A DNA stretch of 64,000 nucleotides from Thermoprotei archaeon. GTDB taxonomy: Archaea; Thermoproteota; Thermoprotei; Thermofilales; B15-G2. Where the stretch lies: contig QMRV01000005.1 of assembly GCA_003649445.1 (NCBI GenBank), positions 1-64,000 on the forward strand, in the 5' to 3' direction. Shown here piece by piece: positions 8,579-17,792 of this stretch. A model generated the notes under the pieces. It was not told the DNA's origin, searched no databases, and worked only from the letters and a program-made list of their open reading frames with translations. The position numbers were made by a program, and so were the translations under genes. Within the stretch, counting starts at the first letter, position 1; the number at the start of each line of letters is the position of its first letter.

Positions 8579-9433
8579 GTGAAAAATATTATGTTTAAAG
8601 TTATAAGTAATCGCATTATTGCGCCTGGAGTTAGAAGAATGGAGATCCTCGCGCCAAAAATAGCAAAAAAGGCTAGAGCAGGACAATTTGTAGTAATTCG
8701 AGTCGATGAAAAAGGCGAGAGGATACCCTTAACTCTAGTAGATTGGGACCCGGAAAAAGGGAGTATAACGCTAGTATTTCAGGAAGTTGGGGTAACAACT
8801 AAGAAGCTAGGAAGAATAAGGGAAGGAGAGTATATTCTAGATGTGACAGGACCTTTAGGAAATCCTACTGAGATTAAAAAGTACGGAGTAGTTGTAGGTG
8901 TAGGAGGAGGAGTTGGGAATGCTTGTCTACTTCCGGTAATGAAGGAGTTTAAAAGAGCTGGAAATTATATAGTCTCTATGATAGGAGCTAGAACAAGTGA
9001 ATTAATAATCTTGGAGGATGAATTGAAGGAGGTAAGTGATGAAATATACATAGCTACAGATGATGGTAGTAGAGGGTACAAAGGTTTTGTCACCGATCTC
9101 CTAAAGAAATATTTGGAAGAAAAAGTTCCTGATCTCGTATATGCTGTTGGTCCTACGATAATGTTGAAAGTGGTCTCAAGTATTACTAGACCATATAATG
9201 TAAAGACTATAGTGAGTTTAAACCCTATAATGGTTGATGGTACAGGGATGTGTGGAGCATGTAGAGTAATTGTAAACGGTAAACTAAGGTTCGCCTGCAT
9301 AGATGGCCCTGAGTTTGATGGCCATAAAGTAGACTTTGACTCATTAATTAATAGAATAAAAATGTATAAGAGGGAGGAAGAATTAGCTCTCTCGCTCTTC
9401 GAGAAGAGGGGGAATAAGGATTATGGTATCTAA
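8579..9433 (+). CDS. NfnA/SudB-type flavoprotein subunit (FAD, 2Fe-2S)
   Basis: A 284-residue ferredoxin-reductase-fold protein like the small subunit of NADH-dependent ferredoxin:NADP+ oxidoreductase or sulfide dehydrogenase. The N-terminal half is the FAD-binding barrel (GERIPLTLVDWDPEKGSITL); the middle is the NAD-binding domain (VVGVGGGVGNACLLPV); the C-terminus carries the [2Fe-2S] site DGTGMCGACRV...FACIDGPEFDGHKVDF with its Asp and three Cys. It ends inside the start of the partner gene (11-base overlap), so the two are co-translated. Promoter-like GCTTAAAAA lies about 30 bases upstream of the start. Confidence 0.85.
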   Translation: MKNIMFKVISNRIIAPGVRRMEILAPKIAKKARAGQFVVIRVDEKGERIPLTLVDWDPEKGSITLVFQEVGVTTKKLGRIREGEYILDVTGPLGNPTEIKKYGVVVGVGGGVGNACLLPVMKEFKRAGNYIVSMIGARTSELIILEDELKEVSDEIYIATDDGSRGYKGFVTDLLKKYLEEKVPDLVYAVGPTIMLKVVSSITRPYNVKTIVSLNPIMVDGTGMCGACRVIVNGKLRFACIDGPEFDGHKVDFDSLINRIKMYKREEELALSLFEKRGNKDYGI

Positions 9434-10799
9434 GAGAGCAATACCTATGAGAAAGCTCAGTATGGATAAAAGACTGACTACATTTGAAGAAGTAGCACTT
9501 GGCTATACAGAGGAAGAGGCGCTTGAGGAGGCTAAGAGGTGTTTAAAATGTAAACTAATGCCCTGTAGTAAATCATGTCCACTAAACATAGAGATTCCCA
9601 AGTTTGTGAAATGTATAGAAAGGCGCGAGTATGAGAAAGGACTAAATATAATATTGAGGGCAAATCCATTTCCAGCTATAACTGGCAGAGTATGTCCCCA
9701 AGAAGTATTATGCCAAAAAGAATGCACTCTACGTAAGCTGGGAGATCCTCTAGCGATAGGTCGACTTGAAAGGTTCCTAGGTGACTATCAGATAGAGAAC
9801 AATATTATGAATCTGGATGTTCCAGAGAAGGTAAGAGGTAGTATAGCTGTGGTAGGTTCAGGTCCAGCTGGATTAATGGGAGCTGTAGAGCTCAGGAAAT
9901 TGGGCTATGAGGTGACTATATTTGAGGCATTACATGAAGTTGGAGGGGTCATGGTTTATGGAATACCAGAGTTTCGACTTCCGAGAAGAGTGCTGTGGTT
10001 CTATGTAGACTATGTTAAGAAACTAGGGGTAAGAATAGAGGTGGATGTCGTGGTAGGAAGAACTTATACCATAGATGAGCTTTTGAAAGAATATGATGCT
10101 GTATTACTAGCCACGGGTGCAGGGACTCCTAAGTTCTTAGGTATTCCTGGAGAGGAGTTAAATGGTGTATACTCAGCTAATGAATTTCTCATAAGAATAA
10201 ATTTAATGAAAGCTTACAGGTTTCCGGAGTATGACACCCCTATAAAACTTGGAAAGAAGGTCGCGGTCATAGGTGGTGGTAATACAGCAATGGACGTATC
10301 AAGAATAGCTCTTAGACTAGGTGCTGAGGAAGTCATAGTACTGTATAGGAGAACAGAGGCAGAAATGCCGGCTAGAAGAGAGGAAATCGAAAATGCAAAA
10401 GAGGAGGGAGTAAAATTCATGTTCTTAACACAACCCGTAGCATTAATAGGTGATGAAAAGGGCTGGGTCAAAAAGATACGGTGTATTAGAATGAGATTAG
10501 GAGAGCCTGATGCTAGTGGTAGACGTAGACCTATTCCTATACCAGGTTCAGAGTTTGAAATAGAGGTAGATAATGTTATCATAGCTATAGGAGCTGAGGT
10601 AAATAAACTCATACAGAGGACGGCTCCTAACCTAAAGGTTGATAAAAAGGGCCATGTAATTGTAGACAAGTACGGTAGAACCTCCATAGAAAGAGTATAT
10701 GCTGCTGGAGATGTAGTCACAGGAGCTGCTACTGTTATAGAAGCATTAGCTGCTGCTAAGACAGTTGCGCATACAATACATAGAGACTTAAGTAAGTAG
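9423..10799 (+). CDS. NfnB/SudA-type subunit, glutamate synthase small-chain family
   Basis: A 458-residue FAD- and NADPH-binding oxidoreductase. The N-terminus has the cysteine-rich [4Fe-4S] region (CLKCKLMPCSKSC, then GRVCPQEVLCQKEC). The FAD dinucleotide fold begins at VVGSGPAGLMGAVEL, the NADPH fold at VAVIGGGNTAMDVSRIA, and the C-terminal FAD motif is YAAGDVVTGAATVIEALAAA. With the preceding gene it should form the heterodimer that couples NAD(H), NADP(H) and ferredoxin (electron bifurcation in NfnAB) or reduces sulfur/polysulfide (SudAB). Sequence alone does not separate these. It stands between broken genes but is itself intact. Confidence 0.85.
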   Translation: MVSKRAIPMRKLSMDKRLTTFEEVALGYTEEEALEEAKRCLKCKLMPCSKSCPLNIEIPKFVKCIERREYEKGLNIILRANPFPAITGRVCPQEVLCQKECTLRKLGDPLAIGRLERFLGDYQIENNIMNLDVPEKVRGSIAVVGSGPAGLMGAVELRKLGYEVTIFEALHEVGGVMVYGIPEFRLPRRVLWFYVDYVKKLGVRIEVDVVVGRTYTIDELLKEYDAVLLATGAGTPKFLGIPGEELNGVYSANEFLIRINLMKAYRFPEYDTPIKLGKKVAVIGGGNTAMDVSRIALRLGAEEVIVLYRRTEAEMPARREEIENAKEEGVKFMFLTQPVALIGDEKGWVKKIRCIRMRLGEPDASGRRRPIPIPGSEFEIEVDNVIIAIGAEVNKLIQRTAPNLKVDKKGHVIVDKYGRTSIERVYAAGDVVTGAATVIEALAAAKTVAHTIHRDLSK

Positions 10800-10939
10800 T
10801 TAGAAAGAGAGTGTCCAGTTGACCTGCTTACTACATGTTTTGTTCATAAGCTAGAGACAGCGAATCCACAAAACTTTAACTAGATCTCCTAAATAATCTC
10901 AAAAGAGAATTATTGTATGAAATTAAAAGTTCTAGACAA

Positions 10940-12115
10940 TTAAACTATACTAGACAAGTCTAGTACATATATTTGTCTACTATTTTCATGTGTAGAATCT
11001 ATACAGACATATTTGCCGTCTCTGCTCCAACGTGGATGTAGATCACACCTTATTTCTCCCTTTAATTTCGGCATTGAATAAAATCTTCCGATTAAGAAAG
11101 CTTCACTGGTCTCAGTGTTATAGATGATGAGATTTCTGTAGCCTTCACTGTCGGGGTAGGTGTCTGTTAGAATCCATTTTCTATTGGGAGAATAGCTGCA
11201 ATGTCCATTAGTAGTCAAGACGTCTTCTCCAACCGGAATAGCATTTCCGCTAGACTCGTCTATTAGGAAAAAGTGTTTGCCTTTTCCAGGAATCTTACAC
11301 CAAGCTAAAATATACTTGTCGTCTCTCCAGTCGAAATGAGATACTACTCCACTATCGATTAAAAGATGTAGATCAGTGCCATCTCTATCAGCAGTAAACA
11401 TACGGGTTAGAAACCTACCGCCTGACCGCGCCCATCTGTGAAGAAAAGCGAATCTATTGCCTCTAGTATTAAATAGGAGGTGGTTAACCCAATGTTTTGC
11501 TCCTTCAAATGAAGGCTGAGGAGCTATCTGCGCTAGCTCTTGAAGAGAAATTATAAGCTCATAGCTTCTACTTTCTATGTCTATTAAGTAGATTCCATCT
11601 TTACTAGGTGCTTTCTCACTGTACCAAGGATCTTTTACACCACAGTAGCCGTAACCTGGGCGAGTATCATTGAGTCTTGCGAAATTTAAAGATAAAGCAT
11701 ATTTTCCATCAGGGCTTAGAGCATATATTGGCATAGGTAATGACCAGCGCTCACCACTATTAATGTTCAAAATAACTGAAATAAAGCGACCTCCCTCCTT
11801 ATCATTATAAATTATTGTCGTGTTCTCTTTTCTAGGAAACCATTGAAGCATACAGCCTTGCTGCCAGTTCCAGGCACTAGTCTGCGACAATCTTTTTATT
11901 GAAAAATCGTGGGCGTAGTTTATAAGACATATATTGGCTTTATCCTGTGGTAGCGGCGGTCTATCCATGAAATCGGTCTCTAAACAAAGCAACCACTTAC
12001 CATTCTTACTCCACGGACACTTATCATAGTAGCCGAAGAAATGGTATAAAGGAGGAGAAGTTACGCGGAAAACTCTAACTTGATTTCTCAAATCCTCAAG
12101 CTGATTCATTTTCAT
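10940..12115 (-). CDS. beta-propeller protein, oligogalacturonate-lyase/TolB-like
   Basis: A 391-residue soluble protein with no signal peptide, built of repeated beta-propeller blades. Recognisable blade motifs are FFGYYDKCPWSKNGKWLLC, TSAWNWQQGCMLQW, YALSPDGKYALSLNFARL, HWVNHLLFNTRGNRFAFLHR, NGHCSYSPNRKWILTDTYPD and CDLHPRWSRDGKYVCIDSTH. This combination, with conserved His and Trp, is like the seven-bladed proteins related to oligogalacturonate lyases (PL22) that I know mainly from bacteria. Lyase activity is not proven: I can see conserved His residues but cannot map the metal site. It stands alone and may have been acquired laterally. Confidence 0.65.
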   Translation of the reverse strand: MKMNQLEDLRNQVRVFRVTSPPLYHFFGYYDKCPWSKNGKWLLCLETDFMDRPPLPQDKANICLINYAHDFSIKRLSQTSAWNWQQGCMLQWFPRKENTTIIYNDKEGGRFISVILNINSGERWSLPMPIYALSPDGKYALSLNFARLNDTRPGYGYCGVKDPWYSEKAPSKDGIYLIDIESRSYELIISLQELAQIAPQPSFEGAKHWVNHLLFNTRGNRFAFLHRWARSGGRFLTRMFTADRDGTDLHLLIDSGVVSHFDWRDDKYILAWCKIPGKGKHFFLIDESSGNAIPVGEDVLTTNGHCSYSPNRKWILTDTYPDSEGYRNLIIYNTETSEAFLIGRFYSMPKLKGEIRCDLHPRWSRDGKYVCIDSTHENSRQIYVLDLSSIV

Positions 12116-12317
12116 ACATTTAATAAATTAAGTTACTAGTTTTAAGCACTATCTCTCTGCTCCAAGCTCTAATTTACAATATTTTTGAAAGCCATAAAAG
12201 AGAATAAACCTATGTATTAAACTATCGCTAAATATAGAATTTTATCAAAATTTTAGTAGGCTGAAAAATAAATTGCTATGAAAGTTTAGATACATAAATA
12301 TTTGTACTTTATTTAGG

Positions 12318-13598
12318 TTATTCTTCAATGAATTTATTTAATCTATGCTTGTAGACATATGCGCCGGCAACGTAAATGGTTATAGTTGTTAGAGTTAAGT
12401 AGAGTGTTTGTAGTGCTAGTGCTTCGACAGGCTTATCGAATACAGCTATTTGTCTTACTACATCAAGTCCGACTGTTACTGGAAATATGTCTGCAATAAT
12501 TCTCATGTAGCTCGGTAGAATCCATTTCGGTACAATAATTCCAGCTAAGAACATTAGCGGGAAGGTGACCATAGAGGCTAGCACGTTTGCAGACTTGACT
12601 GTTTTTGCTCCCAGCGATAGTATCAGACTTATTCCAATAGTCATTAGAGCTACTAGCAGCATTATATAGACTAGTAGCCAGTGAGACAGGTTAAGTGGAT
12701 TCCAGTAGATTTTGCCTCCTAGTACTAGTGTTCCGAAAGCAGTGTAAGTTACTGTCGAAATGAGTTCGCTGAATAGTACTGCTAAAGTACCTCCTATTAA
12801 CAGATCCCACGGGGAAATAGGGGCCGCTAAAAGTCTCTTAAGAGTTTTCTTCTCTCTCCTCTACTACAATAACTATTCCCCCTATTATGCCTATGAAGAG
12901 GTACTCTACTCCAATCATACCTATAGTATACCATCCGATAATACCTGCTCTCGTCGCAACACTCCTAGGACTTACTTCACTAAATTCTGCTTCGAGAGGC
13001 ACGCAAGCCCTTTAATAAACTCTTTTATCAAAGGCAGAATGTAGCTAGACATGTTTTCAGCAAACCGATTAATTATGACGGCTGTTTTGTTGTAGAATAT
13101 TTGTGCTCTCATGAGCGCTAAGTGTTTGCCAAATTCTACTATGAAGCTTGAAAGCATTGCCTCGATTATTTGTTTCTTCTGTATGTCGGCCGCTGAGACA
13201 TATATTTTGGCTCTTGTAGTAAAGCCGTAAGTCATGTTCTGGGAGAAGCCTTCGGGAAAAACTATTACTGTATCTAGTTCGCCCGCCTTTAGCTTATTTA
13301 AAGCATTTTCAGTTGAGTTAAGCACTTTTACTTCGAAGACTTTAGTGCCGTTTACTTCTATTTTACCCATAACGTCGACTACGAGAGTAGCGTTTAGTGG
13401 ATACTTGTTTATACCAGTGTCTTCGTAGACTACTCCTACTTTGAGAGTAAGCAGCTTACTGCCTCCTCCAGCCCAGAGCGCAGACATTAGCGCCAACCAG
13501 AATACTGGGAAAATTATTGTCCAGAATACTGCTGCAGGATCTCTCATCCAATCTAGCACTCCCTTCTTAGCTATACTTAAAATAGCCCACAACTTCAT
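12318..13598 (-). pseudogene. ABC-2 type exporter permease, two frameshifts
   Basis: The N-terminal 200 residues (MKLWAILSIAKKGVLDWMRD, one helix, then a long extracellular loop) and the C-terminal 114 residues (GIIVPKWILPSYMRI and final helices) are in different frames. Between them I can read the missing part: after ...FIKGLA a one-base shift gives VPLEAEFSEVSPRSVATRAG up to VEEREE, then another shift near 12847 at a run of four Ts (A on the coding strand) gives KTLKRLLAAPISPWDLL. With two single bases restored the whole would be a normal permease of about 430 residues. It lies 21 bases downstream of its ATPase gene, also broken. Confidence 0.8.
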
Positions 13599-13619
13599 TC
13601 TAATCCCCTTCTAGTAAGC

Positions 13620-14542
13620 TTAACGAAAAACATCTTCAAGCGTAGGCTCACGAACATCTATTCTAGCTATTTTTCCTCCATTCTCAATAACCAAGGATAC
13701 TAATTGAGGAAGAGCAGTATCAGGATCCTTAGTATAGAGAACAGCTTTTTCATTCTTCAAAATATACTTTTCGATAACACTGACTCTGCTGAACACTTTG
13801 TCCGGGTTTTCTGGGAGCTTAGAGAACTCTAATTCTATTGCAGCGAGAGGCCCTACCATTTTCTTCAAGGCTTCAGGAGTATCAAGCGCCACTACTTGTC
13901 CTTCATTCATTACAGCTACTCTATCAGAAAGCTCATCTGCTTCTTCCATATAGTGAGTAGCCAAAATAATTGTTTTGCTTTCTTCTTTGAGTCTCTTAAT
14001 AGTATCCCATACACTTCTCCTAATATTAGGGTCTAGTCCCACAGTAGGCTCGTCTAAAAGCAGCAATTCAGGGTCATTGATTAGTGCTACAGCTAAATTC
14101 AGTCTCCTTTTCATACCTCCCGAAAGTCTTTTAGCAAGAGTCTTCTCTACTTCGCTTAAACCTAAGTACTCTAGTATTCTCTTAGCTCTTTCTTCGCCTC
14201 ACTACCGGGAATATTGTAGAGACCGGCATAAAACATCATATTCTCCATTACAGTTAGGTTATTATAGAGAACGGTTTCCTGAGGGCAATAACCTATCTTC
14301 AACGATACCCTTTCTCTATTCTTCGAAACACCGTAGCCGAGGACTTCTACTTTACCGCTAGTAGGCTTAATTACTCCCGCAATAATATTCATTAAAATAC
14401 TCTTACTAGCACCATTAGGCCCTAAAAGCCCCAGCATCTCACCCTCATAAACCTCTAGTGAAACCCCCTTAAGCGCTTTGACTCCATTGTATTCTTTAAT
14501 CAAGTCAACTACTCTAACAACAGGTTTCATCAATAAATACAT
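13620..14542 (-). pseudogene. ABC exporter ATPase, frameshifted, altered Walker A
   Basis: The N-terminal frame carries RVVDLIKEYNGVKALKGVSL, Walker A and the Q-loop (IGYCPQETVLYNNLTVMEN) and stops near 14170. The C-terminal frame carries KRLSGGMKRRLNLA, Walker B LLLLDEPTVGLDP and the H-loop ILATHYMEEAD. The join needs one base in GCGAAGAAAGAG, giving RAKRILEYLGLSEVEKTLAK. Walker A reads GPNGASKS, with Ser in place of the Gly before the essential Lys. Both changes should abolish activity. With the downstream permease it was a drug/antibiotic-type export pair. Confidence 0.8.
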
Positions 14543-14654
14543 ACTAATACATAAGTAGATATAAAGTCATGTAGCTCGGAAACTCAAAGCATATTAAAAC
14601 TAATTTAACATAAATTAATATTTGTTAAAAATTAAATATAGCTATGATTTAGTT

Positions 14655-15137
14655 TCATATTTGAAGAACTTTATTTCTTCTAGGCGAAAAAACATAAATT
14701 TCTTTTACACGATATTTTTCCATCAACTTAGGCCAGGCTTTAAGAATCTTCTTCCAGTCATCAAGGTCTTCAGTAACCACTACCTCTAATTCATTTTGAG
14801 CTACAAGAGCTGCATGAAGAGCATCATATGTAGTTTTTGAAAACTCCGCTATTATCTTGGCATACTCCAGAGTCTTCCTATCTACTTCAAGAATAATTAA
14901 CGGGAAATCTAAGTAAGATAAAGCTGCATCATAAGCTGCATCAACATTTATTTCTGAAAGAGCGCCAAATAGCTCAAATAATACCAGTATAGAGCCATAT
15001 CCTTCAAATTTTCTCGAAATAAGAAGATCGAGTACTTCATAACACTTGCCATAGTATTTAGGATGATTTAAAGCTACATAAATGTATATATTAGTATCGA
15101 TATATACCCGTTTTCCTTCTAAGGCTTTCTTCAACAA
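14655..15137 (-). CDS. PIN-domain ribonuclease toxin (VapC)
   Basis: A 160-residue PIN protein with intact acidic positions: RVYIDTNIYIYVAL, the mid-protein LFELFGALSE, TTYDALHAAL and VVVTEDLDDWKK. Length and sequence match the toxin at 4728-5222, so the two loci are paralogous. It starts inside the end of its antitoxin gene (47-base overlap on the longest reading; an internal start would shorten it). Predicted endoribonuclease. Confidence 0.85.
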   Translation of the reverse strand: MLKKALEGKRVYIDTNIYIYVALNHPKYYGKCYEVLDLLISRKFEGYGSILVLFELFGALSEINVDAAYDAALSYLDFPLIILEVDRKTLEYAKIIAEFSKTTYDALHAALVAQNELEVVVTEDLDDWKKILKAWPKLMEKYRVKEIYVFSPRRNKVLQI

Positions 15138-15354
15138 GCTTCACCGCATCTATTTCCTTCGGACCACCTAAATATTTACTAGCAATACTAGATAGTCTAG
15201 CTAAGGCTTCGCGTCCCTTAATAGGTTCAAGCACTATTTTCCCTTCTTCTATACGAATAAGGAGCCTATCTCCCACTTTTATTTTCAGTTTTTCTCTAAT
15301 CTCTTTAGGAATAGTCACCTGATATTTTCTAGTAACAAGTACTTCCGAAACCAT
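15091..15354 (-). CDS. AbrB/SpoVT-type antitoxin (VapB-like)
   Basis: An 87-residue antitoxin with an N-terminal AbrB domain (VLVTRKYQVTIPKEIREKLK, VGDRLLIRIEEGKIVLEPI) and a C-terminal toxin-binding tail (EIDAVKLVEESLRRK). The tail is nearly the same as in the antitoxin at 4499-4738. The ATG at 15354 directly follows an inverted repeat with the same half-sites as that locus, so the two antitoxins may recognise each other's operators. Confidence 0.85.
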   Translation of the reverse strand: MVSEVLVTRKYQVTIPKEIREKLKIKVGDRLLIRIEEGKIVLEPIKGREALARLSSIASKYLGGPKEIDAVKLVEESLRRKTGIYRY

Positions 15355-15359
15355 TATCA

Positions 15360-15377
15360 GTAGTACTACCGTACTAC
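15360..15377. promoter_or_regulatory. inverted repeat, likely antitoxin operator
   Basis: GTAGTAC, a 4-base gap (TACC) and GTACTAC lie 5-23 bases upstream of the antitoxin start. The half-sites are identical to those in the palindrome at 4474-4493. Confidence 0.65.
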
Positions 15378-15587
15378 AGTATATTAATTTTACCCAATAT
15401 TACTAGGCACTATCAAGTTATTTTATTATTCAATGTATTTTACATGAGAGGCAGCGGAATCTTTATGCCAGAGGAACGAATATGCAGCAAGTACATATTT
15501 TAAATAAATTAAGTATTTCAGCTAGCTTTTAGTTTTTAATATAAATAATTATTAATAATGTAAATAGTATTAGCTATTTAGAGCATT

Positions 15588-15800
15588 TTACATAAGTACT
15601 TCTTTTCTTAAAATATAGTCTAGTCCCTTTAGGTACATTAGGATCCCTACTATAAGTAAGAGTATTGCCTCAACTAGAAGAATAGTAAATGACGCAAACT
15701 GACTCGTTAGAGAAATTCCTCCAAGTAAACACTTTCCCATAATATCTAACGTATACGTCTGAGGTAGTAAAATAGGAAGTTTCTGCGAATTGGAGCACAT
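15588..15800 (-). pseudogene. C-terminal remnant of an ABC-2 permease
   Basis: About 70 residues: LPILLPQTYTLDIMGKCLLG followed by a long hydrophobic helix and the ending GLDYILRKEVLM. This matches the last quarter of ABC-2 exporter permeases (the P.TY.LD segment and last helix). No other part of such a gene is found upstream, and the ATG that would start it lies within unrelated sequence. I read it as a leftover of a deleted transporter. Confidence 0.55.
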
Positions 15801-15933
15801 GATTCTAAATAAATAAACATGTATTTTGATTGCTATATTGTTCTAAATCATATTAAGGCGCAAAAGCTTCTGTTTAAATAGTTAAATACTAGATTATAGT
15901 TAGCTTTATTTGAGTCTATAAAATCCATGGATT

Positions 15934-16869
15934 ATGCCCTTAGATGTGAGACTGGCTTCTCTTGATGACGTAAAAGGGATTACTGAGGTTCATTGCTCTG
16001 ATGTAAAAATGTGGAAGAAGCGTGTTGGTGATAAGTGGGTTCCGGCAAGCTATGAGAGGCTCTCTATTGAAGAGAGATTTATGCATGGTGGACCATGGAT
16101 GAGTGTAGAGACTTGTGCTATTCATTTAAATTACCTTCTTTTAGCTGGGCAGTATCCTTTGGTAGCGGTACTTGACGGTAAAGTTGTCGGTGAGCTCGAG
16201 TTGTATATTGGTGAAGAGAAGGGAGTGCTAGGTAAAACGGCTTTTATCGACATATTGCTGGTTCACAGTAATTTTAGACGAAGGGGGATAGGAAGAAGGC
16301 TTGTTCAGAAAGCTGAGGAAATAGCTATTGAGAATAACTGTGATACGCTTAGTGTCTGGCCTGAGGAACAGGCTATACCTTTTTATAGTAAGTGTGGAAT
16401 TGCTGTAAAAGCATATGAGCCCGTGGAAATAGCTATTAAACTAAATAATCTATTATTAAAAGATTTAACGCGAGTTGATATTGTTGCTAGTGAAGCTAAG
16501 TACAGTGAGCTGGAGGAAATGCACTTTATTTCTCCTAGAATATATTCAAGTAAAGTTGCTTGGCTTAAATCTAAGTGGACTATTGCTATTAAAGAGTGGT
16601 ACGGGAAAACAATTAAGGGATGGATTCATGACGCGAAGGCATATTTTGTTTTAAGAGAAAAGATAAAGGATTCTGCTGTGCTTTTTATGTGGATTAAGAG
16701 CCTTAAAGACCTTAGTGAAGTCTTAAAAAATATTTTATGTTTAGCGAAAAGAGAGAATATAGATGAAGTAACTATGATTATTGATCAAGAGTTATTAAAG
16801 AGATTAGAGAAGGAAATAGTGTTTGACCTTAAAAACAGGTACATAGTCTTGTATAAAAATCTTAAATAA
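15934..16869 (+). CDS. GNAT-family N-acetyltransferase
   Basis: A 311-residue protein. The first 165 residues form a GNAT domain: VRLASLDDVKGITEVHCSD, an acceptor-side strand (FIDILLVHSNFRRRGIGRRL) with the acetyl-CoA loop R-R-x-G-I-G-R, and the strand LSVWPEEQAIPFYSKCGI. The second half, residues 170-311, has no motif I know and may be a degenerate second GNAT fold. The substrate is unknown. Upstream spacer is AT-rich, and the start follows TATAAAATCC. Confidence 0.75.
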   Translation: MPLDVRLASLDDVKGITEVHCSDVKMWKKRVGDKWVPASYERLSIEERFMHGGPWMSVETCAIHLNYLLLAGQYPLVAVLDGKVVGELELYIGEEKGVLGKTAFIDILLVHSNFRRRGIGRRLVQKAEEIAIENNCDTLSVWPEEQAIPFYSKCGIAVKAYEPVEIAIKLNNLLLKDLTRVDIVASEAKYSELEEMHFISPRIYSSKVAWLKSKWTIAIKEWYGKTIKGWIHDAKAYFVLREKIKDSAVLFMWIKSLKDLSEVLKNILCLAKRENIDEVTMIIDQELLKRLEKEIVFDLKNRYIVLYKNLK

Positions 16870-16984
16870 TTACTAAGAGCATAACTTGAGTACCTTAAGT
16901 CGACTATTTGTGTAAAACATAGTATTTATTGATTGATATGTAGTGAGTAAAAGACTTAAGTATACTTTGTATTGAAGTGTAATT

Positions 16985-17291
16985 ATGAGAATGATAACTA
17001 CGTCAGTTAGATTACCTAAAGAGGTAGTTGATGAAATTGGAAGATTAAGTAAAGAGGAGGGAGTAGGCAAAGGAGCATTTATCGTAAACTTATAGTAGAG
17101 TTGCTAAAAGAATATAAAATTAAAAAAGCTTTAGAGTTATATATAGAGAAGGTAAAGTTTCGCTATGGAAAGCAGCTGAAATTGCGGGAATAACATATGG
17201 AGAGGCTTTAGAAGAGTTAAGGAAAAGAAATATCCCGTTTAAATACGATTTAGAAGACCTTGAAGTTGACGTAAACTGGGCTACAAAATGA
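16985..17291 (+). pseudogene. UPF0175-type antitoxin, two frameshifts
   Basis: The start reads MITTSVRLPKEVVDEIGRLS and stops at 17096. A one-base shift at 17072 (ATC GT where ATC CGT is expected) restores RKLIVELLKEYKIKKALELY; another near 17150 restores GKVSLWKAAEIAGITYGEAL and the end DVNWATK. The helix WKAAEIAGITYGEALEEL is the UPF0175 signature. The stop at 17289-17291 overlaps the ATG of the PIN gene, as usual for this antitoxin with DUF3368 toxins. Two shifts make a functional product unlikely. Confidence 0.75.
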
Positions 17292-17779
17292 CAGCAGTTA
17301 GTAACGCAGGTCAATTAATTCATTTAGCTAAAATCGGAAGACTGAACTTGCTTAAAGAAATTTTCAGTGAAATAATTATACCGAGAACAGTTAAAATAGA
17401 AGTAATTGATAGAGGTAAAGAAAAAGGAGAACCCGATGCATTGTTACTCAATGATATCGACTGGATTAAGGTCGTAGATGATCCAGTTAACGTAGATCAA
17501 TTAGCTAAAAGAGTGGGAATACACCGTGGAGAATTATGCGCAATTCTTCTCGCTAAAACATTGAGTGTTCCAGTGCTACTAGATGACACGGATGCGAGAA
17601 AATTTGCTTTAGCTTTAGGCTTAGAAGTGGTAGGCTCAATAGGTATAATCATTAAGGCTACTAAATTAGGATTAATTTCAAAAGAAGAAGGATTAAGAGA
17701 TTTACAGAGGCTCGCAGAAGTGATGTGGCTAGGTATCGATGTGTATGAGAAAGCGAGAAAAGTTATAGAAAGCTTGTAA
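17288..17779 (+). CDS. DUF3368 PIN-domain protein, first catalytic Asp replaced
   Basis: A 163-residue DUF3368-type PIN protein that normally pairs with UPF0175 antitoxins, as here. The family start is (V)VSD(S/T)xPLIxLAKIG; this protein reads TAVSNAGQLIHLAKIGRL, with Asn where the first metal-binding Asp is expected. The later acidic positions HRGELCAIL and LLDDTDARKFA are kept. Loss of the first Asp should disable metal binding, fitting the broken antitoxin next to it. The frame itself is intact. Confidence 0.75.
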   Translation: MTAVSNAGQLIHLAKIGRLNLLKEIFSEIIIPRTVKIEVIDRGKEKGEPDALLLNDIDWIKVVDDPVNVDQLAKRVGIHRGELCAILLAKTLSVPVLLDDTDARKFALALGLEVVGSIGIIIKATKLGLISKEEGLRDLQRLAEVMWLGIDVYEKARKVIESL

Positions 17780-17792
17780 ATTACTTGAATTT

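Noticed and set aside
12318..13598. A third frameshift in the permease at the GGGGG run near 12878
   Set aside because: On recounting there are five Gs and the frame is continuous there; only two shifts remain.
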